Positions 26,615 to 37,580 are shown, counted from the first letter of the stretch. The stretch: DNA of 64,000 nt from DTWD01 sp963662965 (GCA_963662965.1 OY759970.1:2666001-2730000), one strand, 5' to 3'. A program made the numbers and translations. Notes: generated by a model from the letters alone, not told the origin.

Positions 26615-29600
26615 ATGCGACCGAGTTTTGCAGACCGGGGCTCTTTGTCCGTCGAGTTCGACGCGATTCGGATCAGTCTCGCCTCGCCAGAAAAGATCCT
26701 GTCGTGGTCGCACGGCGAGGTGACAAAGCCGGAGACGATCAACTATCGCACCTTTAAGCCGGAGCGCGACGGGCTCTTCTGCGCGAAGATCTTCGGACCG
26801 GTGACTGACTGGGAGTGCTTGTGCGGCAAGTACAAGCGAATGAAGCACCGGGGCGTCATCTGCGACAAGTGCGGCGTCGAAGTGACCCAGGCCAAGGTTC
26901 GACGCGAGCGTCTCGGTCACATCACGCTCGCCACGCCGGTGAGTCACGTCTGGTTCTTCAAGGGACTGCCGAGTCGGATTGGCCACCTGTTGGACATTTC
27001 GTTGCGCGACCTCGAGCGCGTGCTCTACTTCGAGGCGTACGTCGTTATCGATCCCGGCGAGACCGACCTCAAGCAGAATCAGCTGCTGACCGAAGAGCAG
27101 TATCGCAAGGCGCGCGAGGAGCACAGCTCCAAGTTCCACGCGCAGATGGGAGCGGAGGCGATCAAGGAGCTTCTCCGTCGGGTCGAGGTTGAGGATCTCG
27201 CCGTCGAATTGCGCGAGAAGATGCGCAACGAGACATCGGCTCAAAAAAAGCTCAAGTTCGCCAAGCGGCTGAAGGTGGTCGACTCGTTCCGGCGTTCGAC
27301 GAACAAACCGGAATGGATGATTCTCGATGTAATTCCCGTTATACCTCCAGAGCTGCGGCCGCTTGTCCCGCTCGACGGCGGTCGATTTGCGACTTCCGAC
27401 CTCAACGACCTGTACCGTCGCGTCATCAATCGGAACAACCGGCTCAAGAAGCTGATTGAGCTGAAGGCCCCCGATGTCATTATCCGCAACGAAAAGCGGA
27501 TGTTGCAGGAGGCGGTCGATGCGCTCTTTGACAACGGCCGTCGGGGCCGCGTCCTGCGTGGCGCCAACAATCGGCCGCTGAAATCGCTGTCCGACACCCT
27601 GAAAGGGAAGCAGGGACGCTTCCGTCAGAATTTGCTCGGGAAGCGTGTCGACTACTCCGGGCGGTCGGTCATCGTTGTCGGTCCCGAGCTGAAGCTGCAC
27701 CAGTGCGGCCTCCCGAAGAAGATGGCGCTCGAGTTGTTCAAGCCGTTCATCTACAACAAGCTCGAGCAGCGCGGTATGGTGTCGACGATCAAGCAGGCGA
27801 AGGAGATGGTCGAGCAGTATGAGCCAGAGGTGTGGGACATCCTCGAGGAGGTGATCCGCGAGCACCCCGTGCTGCTCAATCGCGCGCCGACACTGCATCG
27901 ACTCGGCATTCAGGCGTTCGAGCCGGTCCTCGTCGAAGGTAAGGCGATTCGTATCCATCCGCTTGTCTGCACGGCGTTCAACGCTGACTTCGACGGCGAC
28001 CAGATGGCGGTGCACGTGCCTCTGTCGCCGGAGGCGCAGATTGAGGCGTCGGTGCTCATGATGTCGTCGCACAACATCATGTCGCCATCGAACGGCGTGC
28101 CCATCACCGTTCCATCACAGGACATCGTGCTTGGGTGCTATTACCTGACGAAGAGCAAGCCGGGCGCCAAAGGCGAGGGCCGCGTGTTTGGCACGCCAGA
28201 CGACGTGCTCCTGGCCCTCGAATCGGGCGTTGTCGAAACGCTGACTCCGATTCGGCTGCGTCTCAGCGGTCCGTTCATGGACCTGACGATCGGCCGCGAC
28301 GATCAAGACGTGCTCCACACGGCGGTGCAGGATCTCGAACGGCAAATCGTCAGCACCACGGTGGGCCGGGTCATCTTCAACAACACACTTCCAGACGCGA
28401 TTCCCTTCATCAACGGGCTCCTCAAGAAGAAAGGGTTGCAGCAAGTCGTTCAGTACAGCTATCTGCGCCACGGGTTGGAGCTTACCGTCGAAATGCTCGA
28501 CAGCCTCAAGGACCTCGGGTTTCTCTACGCCACCAAGTCCGGGATGTCGATTGGCATCGACGACCTGGTCATTCCGGGGGAGAAGGCCGAGCTCGTCGCC
28601 GGGGCGAATCGTGCAGTTATCCGCGTGGAGCAGCAGTACCTCGAAGGCGCGATTACCAACGGCGAGCGCAAGAATAAGGTCATCGCGATCTGGTCTGACG
28701 TCACCGAGAAGATCGCAGACGCAATGTTCAATGAGATGGAAGACACCGACGACGAAGGTCGCTCGTTCAACCCCGTCTACATCATGGCCGACTCCGGCGC
28801 CCGTGGAAGCAAGCAGCAGATTCGGCAGCTCGCTGGGATGCGTGGTCTCATGGCGAAGCCGTCCGGCGAGATCATCGAGACGCCGATTACGTCGAACTTC
28901 CGCGAGGGGCTGGATGTGTTGCAGTACTTCATCTCGACGCACGGCGCGCGAAAGGGTTTGGCCGACACGGCTCTCAAGACTGCCGATTCCGGCTACCTCA
29001 CGCGGCGGCTCGTTGACGTGGCGCAGGACGTCATCATCTCCGAGGTCGACTGCGGCACGCTCGACGGTATCGAGTCCCGAGCGATCGTCGAAAGTGGCGA
29101 GATCATCGAGCCGCTGCGAGAGCGGATCATCGGCCGCGTCTTGCTCGAGGCGGTGAACGACCCGTTCAGCGGCGAGAGCATCGCGGAGGTGAATTCTGAG
29201 ATTGGCGAAGAGCTGGCAAACGATATCCAAGAGGCTGGCATCGAGAAGGTCAAGATTCGGTCGGTGCTGACCTGCGCCTCTCGCCGCGGCGTCTGTGCCC
29301 ACTGTTACGGGCGCGACTTGTCCACTGGCATGCTCGTCGAGCTGGGGTTGGCCGTGGGTGTCATCGCCGCGCAGTCGATTGGCGAGCCGGGCACGCAGCT
29401 GACGATGCGCACGTTCCACATCGGTGGCACCGCGTCGCGAGTGTCGGAGCAGTCGACGCTCGAGAGCAAGCATGCCGGCACGGTGCGGTTCGAGAGTGTG
29501 CAGGTGGTCGAAAAGAAGGGCGGCTCACTTGTTGTGATGAACCGGACCGGTTTTCTTGTCGTGCAAGACGCAAAGGGTCGCGACCGCGAGCGCTACGCCC

Positions 29601-30871
29601 TGGTCTACGGCGCGAATCTTCGGGTACGCGACGGGCAGGACGTCGAGCCGGGCCAAACGCTCGTCGAGTGGGATCCCTACACGTTTTCGATCCTGACGGA
29701 ACAATCGGGCACGGTGAAGTTCAAGGACATCATCGAGGGGATGACGGTGCACGAGGAGGTCGACGGGGTGACCGGCCTGATGCGGTTGATCATCGTCGAT
29801 TCGCCAGACGAGAAGAAGCAGCCGATGGTCGAAATCCGGAATAGTGCCGGTAAAGCCGTCCGCCGCTACCACATGCCTTCGCATGCGCACCTGATGGTCG
29901 GTGACGGCGACTCGGTGAATGCGAGCGACGTGCTCGCCAAGATCCCGCGGGAGACGACCAAGACCAAGGACATCACCGGCGGATTGCCGCGCGTGGTCGA
30001 GTTGTTCGAGGCGCGTAAGCCGCGTGAAACTGCCGTCATCAGCGAGATCGATGGCATCGTGAAGCATGGCGGCATCGTCAAAGGACTCCGCAAGATCCTC
30101 ATCGTGCCGGAAGAAGCTGACGCGGAGGCTCGCGAGTACTCGCTGCCCCGCGGGGTCCATGTCAACGTGCAGGACGGTGATCGGGTTCGTGCCGGCGAGC
30201 CGCTGATGGACGGTCCGTCGAACCCGCACGACATCCTGAGTGTTCTCGGCGAGAAAGCGCTTCACAGCTACCTCGTCAATGAGATTCAGGAGGTCTACCG
30301 TCTGCAGGGCGTCGCGATTAACGACAAGCACATCGAGGTGATGGTCCGCCAGATGATGCGGTGGGTGAAGATTGAAGACGTCGGTGACACGGAGCTCCTC
30401 GTCGACGAGCAGGTCGACAAGTTCCGCTTCCTCGCGGAGAACGAGCGCGTCATCTCGGAAGCTGGCCAGCCAGCGACCGGACGCCCGCTTCTGCTCGGAA
30501 TCACGAAGGCGTCGCTGTCCACCGAATCGTTCATTTCGGCGGCATCGTTCCAGGAGACAACCCGCGTCCTGACGGAGGCGTCAATCTCCGGCAAGGTCGA
30601 CCACCTGCGTGGGCTCAAGGAAAACGTGACGATGGGCCGGCTGATTCCGGCCGGGACCGGTTTTGACTACTACCGGCGCGTCCGGATTGAGGCCGATGAG
30701 CCGCCGCCGCAGTCCGCCGAAGAGCTTGAGCTCGAGCGTGAGATGGAGTACTTCGTCGACACCGACGACCGGCTCGGGACGGCCGGCGCGCTTGGCGCGC
30801 TCAAAACGCTAAGCTCGTTCGGCGCCGGCGTATCGGCTGGCACCGGGAGCGGCGGCGGTAAGGACAAGTAG
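26615..30871 (+). CDS. rpoC: DNA-directed RNA polymerase subunit beta'
   Basis: RpoC, 1418 residues. N-terminal zinc site 'CLCGKYKRMKHRGVICDKCG', active-site Mg motif 'NADFDGDQMAVHVPLS' near residue 455-470, bridge/trigger region 'ADSGARGSKQQIRQLAGMRG', second zinc site 'CASRRGVCAHCYG', and 'SIGEPGTQLTMRTFHIGGTA'. The C-terminus ends in a Gly/Ser-rich stretch. ATG 26615 is preceded by AAGAAAGGGA. Confidence 0.98.
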   Translation: MRPSFADRGSLSVEFDAIRISLASPEKILSWSHGEVTKPETINYRTFKPERDGLFCAKIFGPVTDWECLCGKYKRMKHRGVICDKCGVEVTQAKVRRERLGHITLATPVSHVWFFKGLPSRIGHLLDISLRDLERVLYFEAYVVIDPGETDLKQNQLLTEEQYRKAREEHSSKFHAQMGAEAIKELLRRVEVEDLAVELREKMRNETSAQKKLKFAKRLKVVDSFRRSTNKPEWMILDVIPVIPPELRPLVPLDGGRFATSDLNDLYRRVINRNNRLKKLIELKAPDVIIRNEKRMLQEAVDALFDNGRRGRVLRGANNRPLKSLSDTLKGKQGRFRQNLLGKRVDYSGRSVIVVGPELKLHQCGLPKKMALELFKPFIYNKLEQRGMVSTIKQAKEMVEQYEPEVWDILEEVIREHPVLLNRAPTLHRLGIQAFEPVLVEGKAIRIHPLVCTAFNADFDGDQMAVHVPLSPEAQIEASVLMMSSHNIMSPSNGVPITVPSQDIVLGCYYLTKSKPGAKGEGRVFGTPDDVLLALESGVVETLTPIRLRLSGPFMDLTIGRDDQDVLHTAVQDLERQIVSTTVGRVIFNNTLPDAIPFINGLLKKKGLQQVVQYSYLRHGLELTVEMLDSLKDLGFLYATKSGMSIGIDDLVIPGEKAELVAGANRAVIRVEQQYLEGAITNGERKNKVIAIWSDVTEKIADAMFNEMEDTDDEGRSFNPVYIMADSGARGSKQQIRQLAGMRGLMAKPSGEIIETPITSNFREGLDVLQYFISTHGARKGLADTALKTADSGYLTRRLVDVAQDVIISEVDCGTLDGIESRAIVESGEIIEPLRERIIGRVLLEAVNDPFSGESIAEVNSEIGEELANDIQEAGIEKVKIRSVLTCASRRGVCAHCYGRDLSTGMLVELGLAVGVIAAQSIGEPGTQLTMRTFHIGGTASRVSEQSTLESKHAGTVRFESVQVVEKKGGSLVVMNRTGFLVVQDAKGRDRERYALVYGANLRVRDGQDVEPGQTLVEWDPYTFSILTEQSGTVKFKDIIEGMTVHEEVDGVTGLMRLIIVDSPDEKKQPMVEIRNSAGKAVRRYHMPSHAHLMVGDGDSVNASDVLAKIPRETTKTKDITGGLPRVVELFEARKPRETAVISEIDGIVKHGGIVKGLRKILIVPEEADAEAREYSLPRGVHVNVQDGDRVRAGEPLMDGPSNPHDILSVLGEKALHSYLVNEIQEVYRLQGVAINDKHIEVMVRQMMRWVKIEDVGDTELLVDEQVDKFRFLAENERVISEAGQPATGRPLLLGITKASLSTESFISAASFQETTRVLTEASISGKVDHLRGLKENVTMGRLIPAGTGFDYYRRVRIEADEPPPQSAEELELEREMEYFVDTDDRLGTAGALGALKTLSSFGAGVSAGTGSGGGKDK

Positions 30872-30892
30872 TAGACGTGCGGACATCGCCAG

Positions 30893-30972
30893 GGTTCCAG
30901 AGTTCCAAGAGTTCCAGAGTTCCGAGTTCTGACGTACGCCCGGGATCTCGAACCCGGAACTTGGAACCCGGA
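30893..30972. repeat. Local direct/inverted micro-repeat, TTCCAGAG type
   Basis: Starts 22 bp after rpoC. GGTTCCAGAGTTCCAAGAG-like units repeat three to four times, then a spacer, then inverted CGAACCCGGAACTTGGAACC units. The reverse complement of the cluster at 38739 has the same two halves in the same order, so these two are related copies. Confidence 0.65.
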
Positions 30973-31336
30973 AAGATACAGGTGGGCGCCTGGAGAGCGA
31001 AGACAAGGCGAAACTTGGGCCAGTTCCGTTGCGGCCAGTTCTTCGCCCGTGATAGAGTCAGAGGGTTTTGTCGGTGTTGGGACACCCTATCTAGCATCCG
31101 ACCCGTCCGAAAGAGGCCCCGGTCGTACAGTTACCTCTTTCCAGAAGTTGGCACCTCGTCGACGCGAGTACGTCGACGGGTCGCCTACACGACGAGCACA
31201 CTGAATTAGGGTTCAACCGGTCGACGGTGCCAAGCGCGCGTTGGAACGACGCGCGCTTCTAGGCCTCGGCCAACTTGTATGAGCGTAGGTCGCGCTGTCC
31301 GCATTGCCCGGCGCGACATCAGGGTAGGGAGTGCCC
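30973..31336 (+). promoter_or_regulatory. Leader region of the str operon (rpsL upstream)
   Basis: This is 364 bp without an ORF, the longest gap in the ribosomal superoperon. TTGCGG (31029) and TAGAGT (31053) are spaced 18 bp apart, a possible promoter. Two hairpins lie downstream: CGTCGACG on both sides of a 6-base loop (31157-31178) and AAGCGCGCGT/ACGCGCGCTT with a 7-base loop (31232-31258). The latter has no T-run. A long leader with hairpins suggests attenuation or autoregulation, but this is inference. Confidence 0.35.
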
Positions 31337-31711
31337 GTGCCGACGATTAGTCAGCTGGTTCGCAAGGGTCGGGAACAAATCGTCAATAAGTCGAAGAGTC
31401 CGGCGTTGCAGCGTTGCCCGCAGAAGCGCGGGGTGTGCGTCCGGGTGTTTACGCAGACGCCGAAGAAGCCGAACTCAGCGCTCCGCAAGGTCGCGCGGGT
31501 GCGTCTGACCAACGGCATCGAGGTCAGCAGCTACATTCCAGGCGAAGGCCACAACCTGCAGGAGCACTCTCTGGTCCTGATCCGAGGCGGGCGAGTGAAG
31601 GATCTGCCGGGAGTGCGCTATCACGTTGTTCGCGGCACGCTCGACACCGTGGGAGTATCCGGGCGAAAGCAGAGCCGGTCAAAGTACGGCGCCAAGCGAC
31701 CCAAAGCGTAG
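31337..31711 (+). CDS. rpsL: 30S ribosomal protein uS12
   Basis: A 124-residue S12 from GTG 31337 (family start 'MPTISQLVRKGR'); GTG 31331, six bases earlier, is possible. GGGAG lies 5 bp before 31337. Decoding-site motifs 'TPKKPNSALRKVARVRLTNG' and 'SLVLIRGGRVKDLPGVRYHV' are intact. Wild-type lysines are seen at the two usual streptomycin-resistance positions (KKPNS and GRVKDLP). Confidence 0.97.
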   Translation: MPTISQLVRKGREQIVNKSKSPALQRCPQKRGVCVRVFTQTPKKPNSALRKVARVRLTNGIEVSSYIPGEGHNLQEHSLVLIRGGRVKDLPGVRYHVVRGTLDTVGVSGRKQSRSKYGAKRPKA

Positions 31712-31741
31712 CGACGCCCAGCCGCAGAGAAAGATTCCACC

Positions 31742-32215
31742 ATGCCACGTAGACGCGAGGTTCCAAAACGCGAGGTCCCGGCGGACTCCGTGTACAACAG
31801 CACGCTCGTCACCAAGTTCGTCCGCATGATCATGCAGAGCGGCAAACGGAGCGTGGCGGAGGGCATCGTCTACGGCAGTCTCGACATTATCAAGGACCGC
31901 ACCGGCGACGATCCCATCAAGATTTTCCGGAAGGCGGTTGACAACACGAAGCCTGCCCTTGAAGTGAAGTCGCGTCGCGTTGGCGGTTCCAACTATCAGG
32001 TGCCAGTGGAAGTGACGCAGAATCGCCGCCTTTCCTTGAGCATTCGATGGCTGACCGCGTACGCGCGGTCACGAGGCGACGGCAAGACGATGCGAGAGAA
32101 ACTGGCGAATGAATTGATCGACGCATCGAATTTGCGCGGTGGCTCGGTGAAGAAACGCGAAGACACACATCGGATGGCGGAGGCGAACAAAGCGTTCGCG
32201 CACTACCGATGGTGA
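31742..32215 (+). CDS. rpsG: 30S ribosomal protein uS7
   Basis: A 157-residue S7 with 'MPRRREVPKREVPADSVYN' and 'VKSRRVGGSNYQVPVEVTQN', ending 'MAEANKAFAHYRW'. It nucleates the 30S head and, in E. coli, represses str operon translation. It is followed by a 289-bp structured gap before fusA. Confidence 0.97.
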   Translation: MPRRREVPKREVPADSVYNSTLVTKFVRMIMQSGKRSVAEGIVYGSLDIIKDRTGDDPIKIFRKAVDNTKPALEVKSRRVGGSNYQVPVEVTQNRRLSLSIRWLTAYARSRGDGKTMREKLANELIDASNLRGGSVKKREDTHRMAEANKAFAHYRW

Positions 32216-32234
32216 GGAGCTTTGTGTGCCTCCG

Positions 32235-32370
32235 CGGGCCGAAGCCGGCTTCGTTTGAACGCTCGCCGTTGGCGAGCTGGGCCTTTCGCCCATGATCGAT
32301 GATGAACGCCCCGTTGGCTTCGGCGGGCGGAGGCCGGCTTTTCTTGAAACGGCCTGCCAGTGGGCAGGCC
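32235..32370 (+). other. Paired structured modules between rpsG and fusA
   Basis: Two related modules, 32235-32283 and 32324-32370, share CGGGC-(CG)GA(A/G)GCCGGCTT, then TTGAA-CG and a tight hairpin (GCTCGCC/GGCGAGC with loop GTT; GGCCTGCC/GGCAGGCC with loop AGTG). The stems differ in sequence but keep pairing. GCCTCCGC at 32228 can pair with GCGGAGGC at 32327 over a long range. No ORF is credible. A role in S7/EF-G expression control is possible. Confidence 0.45.
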
Positions 32371-32504
32371 TTGGACCTTCGCACACGACCGATGGTGACG
32401 CGGGCGAGAGAGAGTAAGAACGAACGGTGACAACGGCTGAGCTAACGGCGCCATCGGAGAAGAGCGCGAAGGGTGCGAAAACGCGGGGTCGCACGACAGG
32501 AACG

Positions 32505-34619
32505 ATGTCCAGAGAGGTTCAGCTCGATCGGACGCGGAACATCGGCATCATGGCGCACATCGATGCCGGAAAGACGACGACGACCGAGCGCATCTTGTAC
32601 TACACCGGGATCACCTACAAGGTGGGTGAGGTGCACGATGGCACCGCGGTGATGGATTGGATGGAGCAAGAGCAGGAGCGCGGCATCACCATCACGTCCG
32701 CCGCCACGACCTGTGTCTGGCGTGACCACCGCATCAACATTATTGACACACCAGGGCATGTCGATTTCACCGCCGAGGTCGAGCGTTCGCTTCGCGTGCT
32801 CGATGGGGCGGTGGCGGTGTTCGACGCGGTGGGCGGTGTGGAGCCGCAGTCCGAAACGGTCTGGCGTCAGGCGGACAAGTACCGCGTGCCCCGGATCTGC
32901 TTCGTCAACAAGATGGATCGTGTGGGCGCCAACTTCGCAGGCACGATTGACCAAATCCGGACCAAGCTGGGCTCGAACCCCGTTGCGGTGCAGCTCCCGA
33001 TGGTCGCAGACGACGACTTCGTTGGCGTCATCGACCTCGTGCGCATGCAGGCGGTGCGATACAACGATGAAACACTCGGGGCGGAATCGATCGTCGAGGA
33101 CATCCCGGACGAGTATCGCGACGAGGCGATGGCGCTGCGCGAGCAGCTGGTCGAGAAGGTCAGCGAAGTCAACGACGAGCTGCTCAATAAGTATCTGCAC
33201 GGCGAGCCGCTGCCCGAGGAGGAGATCCTCGCGACGTTGCGGCGTCGCACGGTCGAATCGGTTCGGAAGGAAGAGGCTCCGTTTGTGCCGGTCGTCTGCG
33301 GTTCGGCGTTCAAGAACAAGGGAGTGCAGCCGCTCCTCGACGCCGTGGTCGACTACCTCCCGTCCCCGGAGGATGTGCCGCCGATTGCTGGGATCCACCC
33401 CGATCGCTCCGAGTCTGACGACGACTACCTGGTCGAACGACCGGCGGACGACGCCGCACCGTTTTCCGCCCTCGCGTTCAAGGTGATGACCGATCCGCAT
33501 GTCGGTCAGCTCACGTTTATCCGTGTCTACTCCGGCGTCATGAAGACCGGGGACTCGGTGTTCAATCCCGCTCGCAGCCGCAACGAGCGAATCGGGCGCT
33601 TGCTGAAGATGCATGCCAATAAGCGTGAGGAGATCAAGCAGGTGTACGCCGGCGACATCGCGGCCGCAGTCGGTCTCAAGAGCGTCAGCACCGGCGACAC
33701 GATTTGCGACCCGCAGCATCCGGTGGTCCTTGAGTCGATGGATTTTCCGAGCCCGGTCATCAGCCTGGCGATCGAGCCGAAGACCAAGACCGACCAGGAG
33801 AAGCTCGGCCAGGGTCTGGCGAAACTCACGGCGGAAGATCCGACGTTTCAGGTGCGCACCGACGACGAAACCGGACAGGTCGTGATCTCCGGCATGGGCG
33901 AGTTGCACCTCGAAATTCTGGTCGACCGGTTGCAGCGCGAATTCGGCGTCGAGGCGAGCGTTGGTCGTCCGCAGGTGGCGTACAAGGAAACGCTGACCCA
34001 TCAGGCCGAGGGCGAGTGTCGTCACGTCAAGCAGACCGGTGGGCGTGGCCAGTACGGCCACGTCAAGATCCGCGTCGTGCCTGGTCAGCCGGGGCATGGA
34101 TTCGAGTTCGTCAACGACATCGTCGGCGGGTCCATTCCGCGTGAATACATCAAACCGATCGAGGACGGGATCCGTGACGCGATGACGACCGGTGTTCTCG
34201 CGGGGTATCCGATCGAGGACGTGAGCGTCTCGCTCTACGACGGGTCGCATCACGACGTCGATTCGTCCGAACCGGCGTTCAAGATCGCGGGAACGGCGGC
34301 GTTTCGTGATGCCGCGCGTCGGGCCGGAGCGGTGCTCTTAGAGCCGGTGATGCGGGTCGAGGTCGTTGTGCCAGAGGATTACATGGGCGATGTGATCGGC
34401 GACCTCAATTCGCGGCGCGGCAAGGTGCGTTCGATGGAAGCGCGCGGCGGCACGCAGATCGTCAACGCGCGCGTGCCCTTGTCGGAGATGTTCGGCTACG
34501 CGACTGAGCTCCGTTCGCGCACGCAGGGACGGGCCACGTACTCGATGCACTTCGATCGGTACGAGCAGGTACCGGACAGCGTCAGCGAAGAAATCGTAGC
34601 GCGCATTCAAGGGAGATGA
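32505..34619 (+). CDS. fusA: Elongation factor G
   Basis: EF-G translocates the ribosome. The 704-residue protein shows G1 'AHIDAGKTTTTERILYYTG', G3 'DTPGHVDFTAEVERSLRVLD', G4 'NKMD', and domain IV/V motifs 'GGRGQYGHVKIRV' and 'GDLNSRRGKVRSMEARGG'. I chose ATG 32505 (AGGA upstream, family start 'REVQLDRTRNIGIMAHID'); an in-frame GTG at 32427 would add 26 basic residues with no family support. Next to tuf copy 2. A divergent paralogue is at 52046. Confidence 0.96.
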   Translation: MSREVQLDRTRNIGIMAHIDAGKTTTTERILYYTGITYKVGEVHDGTAVMDWMEQEQERGITITSAATTCVWRDHRINIIDTPGHVDFTAEVERSLRVLDGAVAVFDAVGGVEPQSETVWRQADKYRVPRICFVNKMDRVGANFAGTIDQIRTKLGSNPVAVQLPMVADDDFVGVIDLVRMQAVRYNDETLGAESIVEDIPDEYRDEAMALREQLVEKVSEVNDELLNKYLHGEPLPEEEILATLRRRTVESVRKEEAPFVPVVCGSAFKNKGVQPLLDAVVDYLPSPEDVPPIAGIHPDRSESDDDYLVERPADDAAPFSALAFKVMTDPHVGQLTFIRVYSGVMKTGDSVFNPARSRNERIGRLLKMHANKREEIKQVYAGDIAAAVGLKSVSTGDTICDPQHPVVLESMDFPSPVISLAIEPKTKTDQEKLGQGLAKLTAEDPTFQVRTDDETGQVVISGMGELHLEILVDRLQREFGVEASVGRPQVAYKETLTHQAEGECRHVKQTGGRGQYGHVKIRVVPGQPGHGFEFVNDIVGGSIPREYIKPIEDGIRDAMTTGVLAGYPIEDVSVSLYDGSHHDVDSSEPAFKIAGTAAFRDAARRAGAVLLEPVMRVEVVVPEDYMGDVIGDLNSRRGKVRSMEARGGTQIVNARVPLSEMFGYATELRSRTQGRATYSMHFDRYEQVPDSVSEEIVARIQGR

Positions 34620-34631
34620 GGACCTCGAGTG

Positions 34632-35819
<1,188 letters not shown>

Positions 35820-35825
35820 GAGACT

Positions 35826-35906
35826 GCTCATGGCTCAGGGCTCATGGCTCCCGGCTCATGGCGCGGACGGCGCCCGAAGCCTAAAGCCTTAGCCCTCAGC
35901 CTCGAG
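35826..35906. repeat. Local direct/inverted micro-repeat, GGCTCATGG type
   Basis: In the tuf-rpsJ gap, GCTCATGGC occurs three times in a row, followed after GCGCGGACGGCGCC-like bases by inverted-sense units of AGCCTAAAGCCTTAGCC type. It ends 11 bp before the rpsJ ATG. Confidence 0.55.
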
Positions 35907-35916
35907 CACAACGCAC

Positions 35917-36249
35917 ATGGCGACGTTCAGCGACAAGATTCGCATTCGGCTCAAAGCCTACGACCATCGTCTGCTTGACCAGTCGACGACGGAGATCGTC
36001 GACACGGCGAGACGGACAGGGGCCCGGCTCGCGGGACCAATCCCGCTGCCGACCGACACGAACAAGTGGACGGTGCTTCGTTCCCCTCACGTCGACAAGA
36101 AGTCGCGAGAGCAGTTCGAGATCCGCACGCATAAGCGATTGATCGACATCTTCGAACCGACGCCGCAGACGGTCGACGCCCTCATGAAGCTCGACTTGCC
36201 CGCCGGCGTCGATGTCGAAATCAAGGCGTTCGGCCAGGAGCACGGGTAG
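35917..36249 (+). CDS. rpsJ: 30S ribosomal protein uS10 (NusE)
   Basis: A 110-residue S10: 'KIRIRLKAYDHRLLDQSTTE', 'RTGARLAGPIPLPTDTNKWT' and 'VLRSPHVDKKSREQFEIRTH'. It also partners NusB/NusG in antitermination. First gene of the S10 cluster; its stop overlaps the rplC start by one base. Confidence 0.98.
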   Translation: MATFSDKIRIRLKAYDHRLLDQSTTEIVDTARRTGARLAGPIPLPTDTNKWTVLRSPHVDKKSREQFEIRTHKRLIDIFEPTPQTVDALMKLDLPAGVDVEIKAFGQEHG

Positions 36250-36932
36250 TGGTGACCGGGATCATCGGACAAAAGATCGGGATGACGCAGGTCTTTAGTG
36301 CCGGCGGCACCGCGCAGCCGGCCACGGTACTGAAGGCCGGGCCGTGCGTCGTCGTGCAGCGTAAGAACGTCGACCGCGACGGCTACGACGCTGTGCAGCT
36401 TGGTCTGGTCGAGGACCGACCGGCGCGCGTATCGAAGCCGGTGGCCGGCCTGTACAGACGGGCCAATGTTCCCCCGACGCGCGTGCGCCGCGAGCTGCCG
36501 ATTAGCGGCGATGGTGACGCGCCGGCTGAAGGCGAGCAGGTGCTGGCCTCGCTGTTCGAGACCGGTGATCAAGTGGATGTCACGGGCGTCAGTCGCGGCA
36601 AAGGGTTTCAAGGCGTCATGAAGCGCCATGGGTTTAGCGGCGGTGGCGCGACGCATGGCTCGATGTTCCACCGGGCGCCGGGCTCGATCGGACAGTCGTC
36701 GTATCCATCGCGTGTCTTGCGTGGCATGCGCGGCCCAGGTCGCATGGGTGGCGACAAGGTGACCGTCCGCAACCTGCGAGTCATCGATGTCGATGCGGAG
36801 CAGCACACGGTCATCGTGACCGGGGCCGTCCCTGGCGCGCCGGGCACCTATGTCGTGATTCGGAAGGCCGTGGCGCCGCGACGCCGGGTCGTCCAAGCCG
36901 ACGCCGGGAAGAAGAAAAGAACAGGCAAGTGA
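36249..36932 (+). CDS. rplC: 50S ribosomal protein uL3
   Basis: A 227-residue L3 starting GTG 36249 ('VTGIIGQKIGMTQVFSAGG'). The conserved loop 'GKGFQGVMKRHGFSGGGATH' and 'SIGQSSYPSRVLRGMRGPGR' reach the peptidyl transferase centre. A second GTG at 36252 is an equally possible start. Basic C-terminus 'GKKKRTGK'. Confidence 0.97.
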   Translation: MVTGIIGQKIGMTQVFSAGGTAQPATVLKAGPCVVVQRKNVDRDGYDAVQLGLVEDRPARVSKPVAGLYRRANVPPTRVRRELPISGDGDAPAEGEQVLASLFETGDQVDVTGVSRGKGFQGVMKRHGFSGGGATHGSMFHRAPGSIGQSSYPSRVLRGMRGPGRMGGDKVTVRNLRVIDVDAEQHTVIVTGAVPGAPGTYVVIRKAVAPRRRVVQADAGKKKRTGK

Positions 36933-36956
36933 GCGCGATAGCGACAGTGTGACACT

Positions 36957-37580
36957 ATGACACTTGACGTGGTCAACGAGCAAAACGAAAAGGTCGACTC
37001 GCTAGAGCTGAGTGACGACCTGTTTGGCGGGCGGGTGGCAACCGGCTTGATCTGGGAGTCGGTCGTGCACGAACAGGCGTGCCGTCGACGTGGCACCCAC
37101 GCGACGAAGACGCGCGGCCGGGTGAGCGGCACGGGCCGCAAGCCGTGGCGACAGAAGGGCACGGGTCGCGCCCGCGTCGGTGAAGCTCGGAACCCGCTCT
37201 GGCGTACTGGCGGGGTCGTGTTTGGACCGCAGCCGCGCAGCTACGGCTATCGCCTGCCGCGGAAAGTGGCGCTCAGTGCGTTGCGCGCCGCGGTGAGCCA
37301 GAAGCTGCGAGACGAAGCCGTCACCGTGCTCTCCGCGTTCACGGTGAGCGAGCCGAAGACACGGCTCGCGGTAGAGCTGCTCGACGGACTGGGCGTCTCG
37401 AGCAAGGCACTGCTGATCGACGTGCGACCTGACGACAACCTCCAGCGCGCCGTAAGCAACTTGCTCGGCGTACGCGTCGTGCCGTCGGGGCGCGTGACGG
37501 CGCGTGACGTGACTGACGCGAGACACGTGGTGGTCACGAAGGCCGCGGCCGAGCATCTGGCGCAGGTGCTGTCAACATGA
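36957..37580 (+). CDS. rplD: 50S ribosomal protein uL4
   Basis: A 207-residue L4 with the tunnel loop 'TRGRVSGTGRKPWRQKGTGR' and 'WRTGGVVFGPQPRSYGYRLP'. In E. coli L4 autoregulates the S10 operon; no S10 leader hairpin was recognised here. It overlaps rplW by 4 bp (ATGA). Confidence 0.97.
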   Translation: MTLDVVNEQNEKVDSLELSDDLFGGRVATGLIWESVVHEQACRRRGTHATKTRGRVSGTGRKPWRQKGTGRARVGEARNPLWRTGGVVFGPQPRSYGYRLPRKVALSALRAAVSQKLRDEAVTVLSAFTVSEPKTRLAVELLDGLGVSSKALLIDVRPDDNLQRAVSNLLGVRVVPSGRVTARDVTDARHVVVTKAAAEHLAQVLST

